From NCBI GenBank assembly GCA_001939145.1, contig LSRX01000511.1, positions 349,987 through 413,986 of the forward strand: a stretch of 64,000 bases of DNA, read 5' to 3'. The notes below the pieces were generated by a model. It was not told where the DNA came from. It worked only from the letters and a program-made list of their open reading frames with translations, and made no database searches. A program made the translations under genes and the position numbers. The stretch is from Symbiodinium microadriaticum. Its lineage: Eukaryota; Sar; Dinophyceae; Suessiales; Symbiodiniaceae. Below, piece by piece: positions 54,946 through 64,000 of the stretch (its first letter is position 1; every line of letters begins with the position of its first letter).

Positions 54946-56659
54946 GTAGAGCCAAGCGCGGTATCATGAGTATGAGGCCACCGGTGCGTTGCCACCAATA
55001 TGCAGAAAACCGAGCGCCGAAATGGCAGATGGTATAGTAGTATAGCTTGCCCCCTACTCGAAAAAGGAGCGTACCCTGATCTGAGGGCCTGACTTTGCAA
55101 CATTTGTGCGCTGCTTTGAAGTCCAAGGACAGGGCTACAAGCGATGCGTAGCAGTCCTGTGCCAGAAAACTGCGCTGCACGTCAGATGCAGTGGGCAGTG
55201 CAACGTGCTCAGGGAGGTGTACGGCTGGGTTGAGGCCGCACACCGTGCTGTCTAAGACCAGCCTAGGGTCGCGCCCCTCGGCCATAACGATATTTAACTT
55301 ACCTATTGCGGTGCCGTGCGGCCATTGCTGTGCTGCGGCGGATTCGTCGCCATGGAAGGGCTGGACGAATCCTTTTGAGACCTCCTCTTGAACAAGTTGC
55401 TCGAGGAGTTCCTGGTTGGATTCTGCCGCCAACCAATGCTCGAGCGATGCTGGGCTGAACTCTTGGGAGAAGTCCAGTTCAGGCTGAGCGGGGGTCCACT
55501 GACCACTTGAGGGCAATGGCTCGAAGGCACCCGTGGGCACGCCTTCGGAGAGCAGTGCTGGTAGGCCGGCGTCCTTGTCTTGCAGTGCTGAGGCGAGGCA
55601 TTGCAATACGTTGAGTCTGAAAGGCTGGCCCGGCGCGATCTCATGAAAAGTGCCGGGGTCGGCGCGCGGTGCCAAGGTCTGCCTGACGATCTCTGCGAGA
55701 ACTAAACCTTGTTCCTCGGACAAGGGGGGTGTGCCATCGGCGGCTTCGAGCTGTGTCTTTATGCATGACAGGAGTCCTTGCGACTTAAGATATGTAAGGA
55801 AAGTAGATGCTAGGGCTTTTAGGGGCTTAGGCTTAGTAGAGACATTGCTTGCGGTATGGTCGGCAGTGCTGAAGAGGCCCGAGCCGTCGCAAATGGCTGG
55901 GCGTCTTGGCAAAAAATGCGCAGGCATATATTTGCTGATGCGATCAATGCTGACAGGCTGCGTGAGCATCGAGGTGCAGTGGCTGGCTATAATGTGCATT
56001 AAGCTGTGCCAAGGGGCCCCGGCGGGTGTAAGGGCCTTGACTGCGTTGTCACTGGTGCAGAGCAGCCGAGGTTCAGAGTGTGGCGGCGCTATCCAGATGC
56101 AGTGCGCTGCAAGCTCTTGGCAGAGATGAATATAGTCTGCTTCTATGTCATTGTGGCAATGCCGTGGCATCCAGAAGTAGACTTGAGCCCCCTGAAGGTG
56201 AGCGGCACGTACGACACTGCGTATTGCACAGTGGTCGGGTGCTGAGCAATCGTCCGTGCTGTGCAGAAAAGCTAAGGCTCCTAGCGTGCCTGACCACGCT
56301 GCAACGCGGAGTGACTGGAAGCTGTTTTCACTCCAAGGCGATGGTAGGCTAGCCACGGCTAGTCTGTCAACCTGGGGCGCCTCGGATTGCTCCCATGATG
56401 TGAAAAGCAGGAACCTAAGGTTGGTCGCCGGCTCTTGCGACAAGTCTGAGTAATCCGAGTAGGAATCACTGTCTGCGGAGAGAGCATCCGCTGGCGTTGC
56501 AGGCGGGGCTGTGGCAGCGGATGGTTGCTGGGCGGGGGCGCTCTGGGCTTGTTGGCGCACTAGTTGGGGCGGTGACTTAGGGGCAGCGGTGCAGGGCTTA
56601 GGGTTAAACTGTGTCGGCGGTGCTGTGGGAGGCGTGGCCGGGGATGTGTGCTGGAGCAA
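54911..56659 (-). pseudogene. Pol part 1: N-terminal domain and RT fingers/palm
   Basis: A 582-codon frame. After a Pro/Ala/Gln-rich start it has an ordered domain (about residues 75-260; TLGALAFLHSTDDCSAPDHC and VYFWMPRHCHNDIEADYIHL) of unknown function that I associate with this family. A linker follows, then RT motifs: EEVSKGFVQPF, GKLNIVMAEGRDPRLVLDST, the first catalytic Asp in LSLDFKAAHKCCKVRP, and LYYYTICHFGARFSAYWWQR. The frame ends a few residues later, where a frameshift (with probable small deletion) separates it from the active-site segment in the next ORF. It lies in the same frame as gag, separated only by the gag stop codon. Confidence 0.75.
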
Positions 56660-56692
56660 CCGAGCTCCCCCGGCAGAGGGCGGCTGCGCAGC

Positions 56693-57874
56693 TCAGGACG
56701 ACGGTGGTTCCTGGGGGTTGCGACGCTTACACGCAGGATGATTCTTCCCACATGGTTCACCGTTTGGCATGCGCAGTGCGCATGCATGCAGATATTTGCA
56801 CTGCTTGTTGGTGCAGGCACCCTTGTTAAAGCGGATGCAAAAGGTTTTGTTGCCGTGCGTCTTCACGAGGTCTAGCGGTGCAGTGTCTGACGCGCCTGGT
56901 GCATCTGGAGTTTTGCGCTTAAGGGGCGGTGCGTTGCCTTTGCCTGTTTTGCCTTTGCCGGTCTTGCCTTTTCCCCGAAGCGGTGCGTTGGGGTCACGGG
57001 GTGGTCTGAGCGGTGGCGGTGGCGGCCTCGCGCGGAATTGCAGGAGGTTGCCAACATCAGAGCGGACGGTCGTCATTTCGTGCAGTGCATCGTCAAGGTT
57101 CCAGCCTGAGCTGCGCAAGCTGGATATTTCTTTCCAGAGTTTGCGGTCTGCCGACACGAGTTCACTCGTGGACACGGTGTGGAGCGAGGGGTCTGCGGGC
57201 GCTTGCGTTGCTAGGTCTAGGATTTTCTCATCATAGGCCTTAAGGCGCTGTAGGTGTGCCCCTTTGCACAGTGCAATGGCATTGCGGAAGACGGTTTGTA
57301 TGCGTCCTAGCCATGCGGGGCTGAGGCGAAGGTGATCAACCGGCATTTCGGGAGTATCATCGAAGAGTGCGGTGCTGAGGAACGCCGCCTCAGTGCGGAG
57401 CGTTTTGGTTGTGCGGCTTTCGATGATCTCTTGGTACTGCTTTTCGGAGAGTCGCAGTTGCCAGGGGACCCAGCTGATAGCGTTGCCTGGCACGAACCAG
57501 CGATGCACGATGCTGAGCAGTCTCACGCTGGGCATGGCATCGCCGTCCAGGTGTTCCCCTGGGTAATTCTGTTGGAAATCTTTTACTAGCTGTGCGATGC
57601 TGGCAGAATCAAGGCGAGGCGGTGCATGCTCCGCCCATGCGTTGGGCTGTAGCTGTGCAGTGCTTGGCGTGGGGGTGCTGCTGGAGGCCGAGGGCGTGGA
57701 GTCGGCGGCTTCGGTGAGGTGCTTGGCTTTGTGCAGGGCTCTGCGGAGCCGGGCCATAGCGGGGCTGTGTGCTGGGTCTGAGACGCCTAGAGTGTCCCAT
57801 AGCTCCACGTATTCCTCGGAGCAGAAAACGTCGAGTTCCTGGGCGGTGGCAGATGCGAATGCGAAGTCTGGCAT
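56693..57874 (-). CDS. Gag-like protein with CCCH zinc finger
   Basis: A 393-codon frame starting MPDFAFASATAQELDVFCSE. A helical middle (about 90-260; IAQLVKDFQQNYPGEHLDGD, RWFVPGNAISWVPWQLRLSE) is followed by a basic Gly/Lys/Pro-rich part (RGKGKTGKGKTGKGN). Near the C-terminus is a CCCH finger (C-x7-C-x4-C-x3-H in CIRFNKGACTNKQCKYLH) and a second Cys/His group (PCGKNHPACKRR). A nucleic-acid-binding finger at the end of gag fits a role in packaging element RNA. The stop is UGA (56695-56693), and the pol frame continues in register after it. Confidence 0.65.
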   Translation of the reverse strand: MPDFAFASATAQELDVFCSEEYVELWDTLGVSDPAHSPAMARLRRALHKAKHLTEAADSTPSASSSTPTPSTAQLQPNAWAEHAPPRLDSASIAQLVKDFQQNYPGEHLDGDAMPSVRLLSIVHRWFVPGNAISWVPWQLRLSEKQYQEIIESRTTKTLRTEAAFLSTALFDDTPEMPVDHLRLSPAWLGRIQTVFRNAIALCKGAHLQRLKAYDEKILDLATQAPADPSLHTVSTSELVSADRKLWKEISSLRSSGWNLDDALHEMTTVRSDVGNLLQFRARPPPPPLRPPRDPNAPLRGKGKTGKGKTGKGNAPPLKRKTPDAPGASDTAPLDLVKTHGNKTFCIRFNKGACTNKQCKYLHACALRMPNGEPCGKNHPACKRRNPQEPPSS

Positions 57875-57879
57875 TGTTT

Positions 57880-58530
57880 CGATGCCTGCTCTCTGAAGCG
57901 CAGAGACTACTTGAAGGATCGTGGTGCTTGTTAAGTGGTTCCGAGGGTTGGTCGGTTTAAGTATGTTTGCTAACTTAAGATATATTCAGCATAACACAAC
58001 ATATATATCTCTCAAGTTGTGCAAGAGAGTTGCAGCATTTAGTAAGTGATGCCGTTCAGATATATGTAGAAACACGGATTAGTTACCACTTGCAGGCATA
58101 TACTAACAACTTATGTTAACTGGAACAAGCACAACGTACACACTTAGGCAGCTTAGCAAATGGAGATGTATGTATATATAAGTCAGTTATCTTTCTGCGT
58201 AAGTAGATATGCATGTCTTACAAATCTCCGTGTTCATGGGGCCAAAGCCCTGCCAGGTTGGGTTTTCCGAGGCAGTGCGTCTTGGCCGTCGATGGCATTG
58301 GCGCCTCAGGAGGTGCCGCCCCCCGTGCTTTTGCAGCTGCATGTTATAGAAAGTCAGTGCCGCTGTGCAGTGTGCAAGTCATTTTCATGAGAAGCATGTC
58401 ACTGTTGCATGTTGGGTATATAACCCGACCTGCAGGGCAGTTTGCTCGCGGGCAGGGACATGCATATATACATTTGCATGCTGCTTTGGCTTATAAGCTT
58501 TGTCCTTCCCTATATCGACACACGGCATCA
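57880..58530. other. No gene recognised; AT-rich leader of retroelement
   Basis: The part at 57950-58200 is AT-rich with TATATA runs and may be the 5' untranslated or promoter region of the minus-strand retroelement. No repeat shared with its 3' side was found. Confidence 0.35.
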
Positions 58531-58534
58531 CGGC

Positions 58535-59451
58535 ATGGCTTTGTCTACGGAGCTGGTTGCGGAGCTCTCGGCGAAGTTGTCGCAGGTGCAAGAGGGTGAC
58601 CGACTGGTGAAAACAGTTCATGCGGCAATCGCCCAACTCGAATCCCGGGGTCACGTATACTCCATGCAACTGGCACCGGCCATGGTCGGCATTAGCCGCC
58701 AGAATCGCGACGGGAGCGGGATTAATCCCGTCGATGTCCACGATCTCCTCGGCGACATCATCTCTGCCGGCTGGCTCGACTCCAGAGTTCAGGCAATCGC
58801 TCATGAGCCGACGGGACAGGAAGACATCGACTGGAACGTTCGCCTCTTCGAGTCCATGCACAACCGCTGTGGGCCCATCGAGCCCACAATGATCAAGGCA
58901 CTCTCCCTCGCGGGTTCGCATACAAACTCGGTTCTTCGGTGTTTCCACTACGAGGTGATGCACGACGGAGATGCATCTGTATGCCATGAAGGGCGCCTGA
59001 GCATGGAGTTGCTTCGGCGCCACGACCCTGAGTTCGCGAGAGCGGCTCGCGAAGGAGTGGTTTGGAAGATTTTGTCACGACACGTCGCTGCCCAGCTGCC
59101 GCAACTTCTCGGGCTAGTCCAAAGAATGGGGAACGCTACCCTTCACCGTGGGGAGCATGAGCTCCAGCTCATGAGGCGTCTACATCAGACTTGGGTCCAG
59201 ATGAGCTCTCAGGGTGCTGTGGACTTCCTGGCCTTGAAGAACAAGGTAACGACAGGCAAGTCCGTGCATGGCAAGTCCATGCCGCACCTTTACAGCTTTG
59301 TGTTAAAGACCGCGGGTGGCACGGATCCATTTTTGCTCAACGAAACAGAGGTCTTCGTCAGGCTCCATTCCCCCAGTACACGTTCGTTGGGGGCCGCGTT
59401 TTGGGAGAAGGTCAGTGCCGATGTCAAGGGTTCCAACCAATTCCCGCGGTT
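58535..59451 (+). CDS. Orphan conserved dinoflagellate protein, truncated
   Basis: Plus-strand frame starting MALSTELVAELSAKLSQVQE. The frame is open 31 codons further upstream, but that part is hydrophobic and unlike the rest. About 305 codons of ordinary protein follow (HVYSMQLAPAMVGISRQNRD, LLGDIISAGWLDSRVQAIAH, GNATLHRGEHELQLMRRLHQ, HLYSFVLKTAGGTDPFLLNE) up to the ambiguous base at 59452, where a CTAGTA/AGT array begins. I recognise this as a multicopy protein family of dinoflagellate genomes with no assigned function (memory only). The 3' end is missing, either through misassembly at the N or a genuine break. It is the only well-supported coding feature on the plus strand. Confidence 0.6.
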
Positions 59452-59498
59452 NTAGTACTGTCTAGTACTAGTACTAGTACTAGTACTAGTACTAGTAC

Positions 59499-59529
<31 letters not shown>

Positions 59530-59544
59530 CGTAGCAGTAGCATT

Positions 59545-59585
<41 letters not shown>

Positions 59586-59620
59586 CAGCAGCAGCAGCAG
59601 CAGTAGCAACAGTAACAGGA
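59452..59620. repeat. (CTAGTA)n and (AGT/AGC)n arrays after an ambiguous base
   Basis: CTAGTA hexamers (self-complementary CTAG cores), then AGT and AGC repeats. The N at 59452 marks an uncertain join to the ORF on the left. Confidence 0.9.
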
Positions 59621-59879
59621 GTAGCGCTAACTGCGGGAGTAGGAGTCGGATAGAAGTAGCATGTAATCGCATACCCGGAAAGCAGTCGCGCCTTCCGACG
59701 CCGCAGGCGCAGCAGAGCCTCCTCCCTCCCCTGGCTCAGTTTGGGTTCGAACATTTAACACAGCCTTTCCAGCCGAAGTGCAGTAGCTGCGAAAGTCGGA
59801 TCTCGCAGTTCAGCGCCATGTTACAGCTTCCGACCTTTTCTGACAACATGTCCCGCCTCCTCGTTGTAGGGAGATGACA

Positions 59880-60590
59880 AGACTTCGATCTCTAGCGAGA
59901 TGCCATGGTGGCTTTGGACTCTGTTCGGCTGATCCTCTTTGAAACTCACCTCAATAGAGTCAACAGATCGCCGCATGCAAGTATGAATGCGGAATTCGGG
60001 ATTTCCAGGAAGTGCTTCTGCCACCCGGAAACACTCTGCATACATTTCGCTCTCAGCAGCTCCGCATACATTCACGACTCAACTACTTGCTGCCCCAGGT
60101 GCAGCAGCATCGAAATTGACACAACTGTCCACGAGCTTGAGCGGCAACCCTGCAAGCAGCTCGGGATTCAAGACGCCTTGTTCAACCTGGGCGTCAAGGT
60201 CGGAATCTGTCCAGGCTGCATCAGCTCGCGTGTGACATGTCGGCTGGTGCTGTGATTCACCGTGAGTGCTATGATCTGCATTTCCAGAGTAGAAACTCTT
60301 GTACAACACCACACATTCCTGAATCGAGAGGGGGAGCAGAAAACACACACACACACACACCCATGTCACAAGCTAGACCTCTGCAGCCGGGACTCGTGGA
60401 GCGAGCGCTTGCCGGCGTGCGGTGTCACGATCCCTTTGTCTTTCACAAAGTACCTAGAGTTGCGGCACTGTTACAGGTTGAAAACTGTGTTGCAAGTCAA
60501 CCCTATGAAGCCAAACTTGCAATGTTCCATGGCGTCGCGCACGAACTTCAAAAGGCGGCTCACAGGTGGTGTGCATTCAAACCCTTTCCT
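59880..60590. other. No gene recognised
   Basis: A short CA array lies at 60341-60360. The frame 60237-60668 (plus) is open, but so is the opposite strand. Confidence 0.4.
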
Positions 60591-60599
60591 CATGATCCC

Positions 60600-60692
60600 C
60601 TCCCTGGCGTTGCATCCAAAGCACTTTTCCAGCGCAAGGAACTTCTTCACGAGCGCGCTGACAAGTGACATTGCCTGTTCATGTTCGCAACC
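60600..60692 (-). CDS. Candidate exon, unknown protein
   Basis: Minus-strand text AMSLVSALVKKFLALEKCFG then CNAR follows a GAACAG and precedes a GGGAGG/AG-rich site; amphipathic helix-like. No family recognised. Confidence 0.25.
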
Positions 60693-61264
60693 CGACAGCG
60701 ACACAGCCAAGGGACTCGGCCGGCGGAGCTCTTGGAATCTTGGCAAGGTGGGGAGCATAGAAACGAAACGTGGGATGTGGAAGCCAGCATGTGGCAACGA
60801 CGCGAAATGTGGCAGAGCCACGCAGGACCATAGCTCTAGAACAGCAAGGGGGCCCAGTCGAACTGTAGCCGTCAGCAAGACCACCAACGACCAGTGAAGC
60901 AATCGATTCCTGTACTGAGCCATGTTGCCTAATCGCGCTGATTCAGTGTTCAGCTCGTTACACATGTTGCCTATGACCTAGCGCTGCCCGACTGGAAACA
61001 GGACCAGGCTTCTCTGTGAACCACAAGAAGTGAGCTCCGTTTGAGGTAACGGAGCTGTTCTGATTCTTTCTTGTGCTCCTGATCTGTCTTGTGTGCTACT
61101 GAGTCTTCCTGCTGTGGTGTGCGTGTGTTTGTGCAGTTCGTTATTCAGACTTAGGCTTTGTCTCCATCAGCATTACAGGTGGCATGGCGCAAACCTTTTC
61201 TCACTGTTGCTGTTGCTCAAGGCATACTGTCTTGAATGGTGGGAATCGCCACATCTACCTACTC

Positions 61265-61340
61265 GGGGTGGATGGGTGGGTGGGTGNNNNNNNNNNNNNN
61301 NNNNNNNNNNNNNNNNNNNNNGGGTGGGTGGGCGGGTGTG
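61265..61340. repeat. (GGGT)n array with assembly gap (61287-61321)
   Basis: GGGTGGGTGGGT on both sides of a 35-base N run. Tandem GGGT can form G-quadruplexes, which may be why sequencing failed here. Confidence 0.9.
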
Positions 61341-61949
61341 CCTGGACTCATGTCAGTGGGTTCAAGCACATGGCCCAGACTGTGCATCTCGTCGAAGGGC
61401 TATGCAAAAGGTCGCTAGAGTCTGCTACGTGCACAGGCTACGTCGGCACATGCTTGTTGAAGTTAGGGTCTTTCCCTGCTGGGATTTTGCAGCTTGTCGC
61501 TGCATATGCCTCATTCGACATGGGACTGGCTGCTGTGTGACGTCTTCTTTCACAACAAATGGCATCGGCACCGCTGGAGGTGGACCCCGGCAACCTACCT
61601 CCAGGAACGTCAATTTAGCAGCACTCCCGGACCGATCTGTCCTATGTTCATGCTTTAGTATGGCATAGCAAGGCAGTTGAAGTCGCAGGCAGACAGAAGG
61701 AATCGTTGCCGTACCATGACAGGACCGGCTGGCCCACCATCACAACCAACTTTTTGACGATGGCGGAGAATTGCTGGTTGTCGTGCCTTGGCACTCCAAG
61801 TCCGCCTGGACCACCACCGTTAAGTGGTCGGTTTTCCACTTCGCAATTGAGACGTTCGCCCGTTCGCCCATGTGATCCGAGCGCTATGCTCGACTCTACG
61901 GCTCAGCTGCTGTCCTGCAGTGCATTCTGTCGGCACCACCGTGACTATT

Positions 61950-62098
61950 GACATGGTCCAGCTTCCCGAACCCACAGCTGCACTTCCAAGCTCCTTGAAG
62001 TAGCCGATGCCTCGGTCCGACAAGGACTTGCTGCCATGCTTTGATAAGGCTTGCAGGCGGCTATGCATGGCAATGGCTCGCGATGGCTCAATGCTCAT
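61950..62098 (-). CDS. Candidate exon, unknown protein
   Basis: The minus strand reads MSIEPSRAIAMHSRLQALSK then HGSKSLSDRGIGYFKELGSA AVGSGSW, starting right after CCTAG. Soluble, helical text; no family recognised. Confidence 0.3.
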
Positions 62099-62984
62099 CT
62101 AGGAACCAGCAAGCCGACTGCCCAGCGTGATGCCAAAGGCATTTCCCCGGTGAGTGTCCGCACCTCCAACAGGCGCATGGCCATGTGCGGCACATCAGCT
62201 CATGAACAGATTACATTGTAAGGACTTCGACAGCCGCCTGGAGCTTCAATTCCCAACAACCGTCTCCAACCGATATGCGCTCGTCAGTGCTCTGTCGTGT
62301 CGATGCGTATGCAGTCTGCCTGGCGCGATAGCCGTCAGGCTATCAGGAACTCCGACGAAGATAAATCTCACGAGCCATGGCAGAAGAGTCTGCCGGAGTG
62401 TCTACACATGTCTACATAAGGTGTTGCGGCTCTGCAGGATGTGCAATCTTCCCAGCGGCAGAATGATTAGATAAAGACGCATGCTTGAGGTTCCGGGAGT
62501 TCCATAGTCACTAGAACAGAAAGGCTGCAACCGGTACAGGTACAGGCATCCCGTGCATCGGGCTCAATTTTTGGTGACTGCTCTTGAGTGCGTAACTTGG
62601 CGTGAAACGTGAACGACGTGAACGAGGTGAACGTCGTGAAGTGCCTCGCCAAGGCCCTACCTGTGGTGATCCCTACAGACCTTTAATCATCACTAGGTCC
62701 CCACGGCGGGGGTAGCAATGCGTAGCACAGCCAGTAAGCTAGACAAAAGAAACATGACCGCAGTCGACTGGCTGACAGCGGTTCTCTCGTAGAGCACATC
62801 TATGGCGGCGGGCATTGATTGGCTTTGCACCACACCTGCCGTTTTTCAGTGGACTTCCATGGCACCCCTCAATGACGATCTTGGTCCTCAGCCGCGGTCA
62901 CTCAGCCGATTTGGGGTCCTTGCTGGCACAGCAACTCGCCACCGTCGCCACCCGAGCTGTTTAGAGCTACCAGCAGCTACCAAC

Positions 62985-63090
62985 TTCTCCCAAGCCTTCC
63001 GGGGCATGAAAGGCGTAGCGGCCCAGGGATTCAGGGGATGCTCCAGGGTACCTCCGGAGACAGTGGAGTCGCCGATGCTTTCCGTCAATG
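62985..63090 (-). CDS. Candidate exon, unknown protein
   Basis: Minus-strand text LTESIGDSTVSGGTLEHPLN then PWAATPFMPRKAWEKL ends at a GTAGCT donor-like site. No family recognised. The remaining sequence to 64000 shows nothing I can support. Confidence 0.28.
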
Positions 63091-64000
63091 TGTCGGAAGT
63101 GGGCTCGCGCCTCCTTTGATGTCACACTCCTGCTGCGCAGACTGCAGCAAACCTGATGTGGCGATTCGTGCAAGGAGAGGATAAGAGGGATTAACTTGAC
63201 AGAGTTCGGGCACCTGACCTGTGGCATGTAAGCCCCAAAGCTGCATGGCAAATTTGACAGCTGCTTAGCTAGTGTCGTCTACGCACAATAAACGAAGCGC
63301 TAATTTCTTGCATCCCTCCCCAGGCCTTTTGCTGCGCTGAGAGATCCCAATGCCTCACAAGTGCTGCACACCACGTCAAGCGGGACAAATCGTGACCAAA
63401 AGGCGCTTAATTAAGCATGATGCTATCATTGTCGGATCACCAGATAACACTGCAATGATCTCCCCCCGGTGGAAGAACCAAAGCCGCCCTGACTATCGTA
63501 GTGGTGAACATCAGCCTGCAGCATCTGACGCAAACCGCGCTGCCTGCGGCCTAGCAGACCTCAATCATTCCTTTCCGAGCACCTTGAAGGCATAGAAGTC
63601 CTCGTCGCAAGTGGCATCCTTGTCGACGCTGCATTTGCTGGACCTTGGACACACCCCGTTCGGTTGTTTGTAACTCCGGTTTCATGCAGATTTTGGCTTG
63701 GCTGTCCAGGTACTACATGCCACGTTTGCCAACTGTGCTGACGTCCTCCCCTATTGCAGCAGGTCATGGGTTCTTTTTGGACAGGCAAAGCTTTGGCACA
63801 GGTTTGCTCTTGGGCGCCAGAAGACAGCGACCAAATGCGCAAGCGACATGAGAAGACAAGCCACCACGCTACCAAGTCGAAGCTGAACGGACCCCAAACC
63901 AGTCAGTCGCAAACGGCCTCCCTAAGAGAGAGACATTTTGAAGCTTGCGTAGTAAGCCTTGCAAAGAAGCCGACCGCTCAAAGCTAAATACAACAGGATA

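Larger units (their letters stand above)
53704..57874 (-). mobile_element. Second retroelement, inactive (gag, RT, RNase H)
   Basis: On the minus strand: gag with a CCCH finger (57874-56693), a same-frame UGA, then pol part 1 (to 54911) and, after a frameshift, pol part 2 (54945-53704). RT and RNase H motifs are clear. No integrase, endonuclease or tyrosine recombinase ORF is found on either side, and I could not find long terminal repeats or split repeats by comparing 53.3-53.7 kb with 57.9-58.2 kb. The family is one I recognise as abundant in dinoflagellate gene models (memory only). Its class (LTR-like or DIRS-like) is unresolved. Confidence 0.7.

Noticed and set aside
1-64000. Dinoflagellate spliced-leader gene or relict
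   Set aside because: No match to the spliced-leader core (CCGTAGCCATTTTGGCTC) or its reverse complement was seen in either direction.
1-64000. CRISPR arrays, bacterial operons or Shine-Dalgarno-led genes
   Set aside because: The sequence has eukaryotic repeats, introns and retroelements; no direct-repeat/spacer pattern was found.

Overview
The window looks like nuclear DNA of a dinoflagellate, probably a Symbiodiniaceae or Suessiales-like alga. The reasons are: interstitial TTTAGGG-type telomere repeats; many triplet arrays of the AGT/AGC type and CT arrays; tiny exons that can be joined in phase only by using GC (and possibly GA) 5' splice sites beside GT; reverse-transcriptase and orphan protein families that I recognise as recurrent in dinoflagellate gene models (from memory, no search was run); and coding signal that lies almost wholly on one strand (minus), as expected of unidirectional gene clusters. 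The species is inference.

Layout. 0-1 kb: an open reading frame running off the left edge (minus). 2.6-5.5 kb: an AT-rich island, very unlike its surroundings, holding a broken SF1 helicase-like gene of viral/Polinton-like flavour. 5.5-8 kb: CT microsatellites and a C20A17 tract. 8-10.6 kb: a coiled-coil gene in many tiny exons (minus). 10.7-12.6 kb: triplet arrays, a GCATGC-rich tandem repeat cut by a 423-base gap, then an orphan conserved ORF (12.6-13.0 kb). 14.5-15.9 kb: a multi-exon RCC1-repeat gene (minus). 17.9-20.9 kb: a 3-kb broken coding tract of unknown family. 21.1-22.2 kb: telomere-like repeats, a 303-base tandem repeat and an AGT array.

24.7-32.2 kb: the centrepiece, an apparently intact tyrosine-recombinase (YR) retrotransposon on the minus strand. 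It has four overlapping ORFs (viroplasmin-like ORF, gag, RT/RNase H pol, tyrosine recombinase) bounded by split direct repeats (a 57-base A1, then B1-A2-B2). In its pol, the RNase H domain appears to be split by an inserted methyltransferase-like domain between the first catalytic Asp and the catalytic Glu.

33-53 kb: intron-rich sequence with exon-like pieces on the minus strand (unknown gene at 33.2-34.3 kb, a tRNA-like-repeat-bounded GC-rich block at 34.6-36.3 kb, isolated exons, a PPR exon at 52.0 kb). 53.7-57.9 kb: a second, dead retroelement (CCCH-zinc-finger gag, one in-frame UGA, then pol with a frameshift at a mutated YVDG active site); no integration enzyme is visible. 58.5-59.45 kb: an orphan conserved ORF on the plus strand, cut off at an ambiguous base and a triplet array. 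59.9-64 kb: sparse exon-like pieces only.
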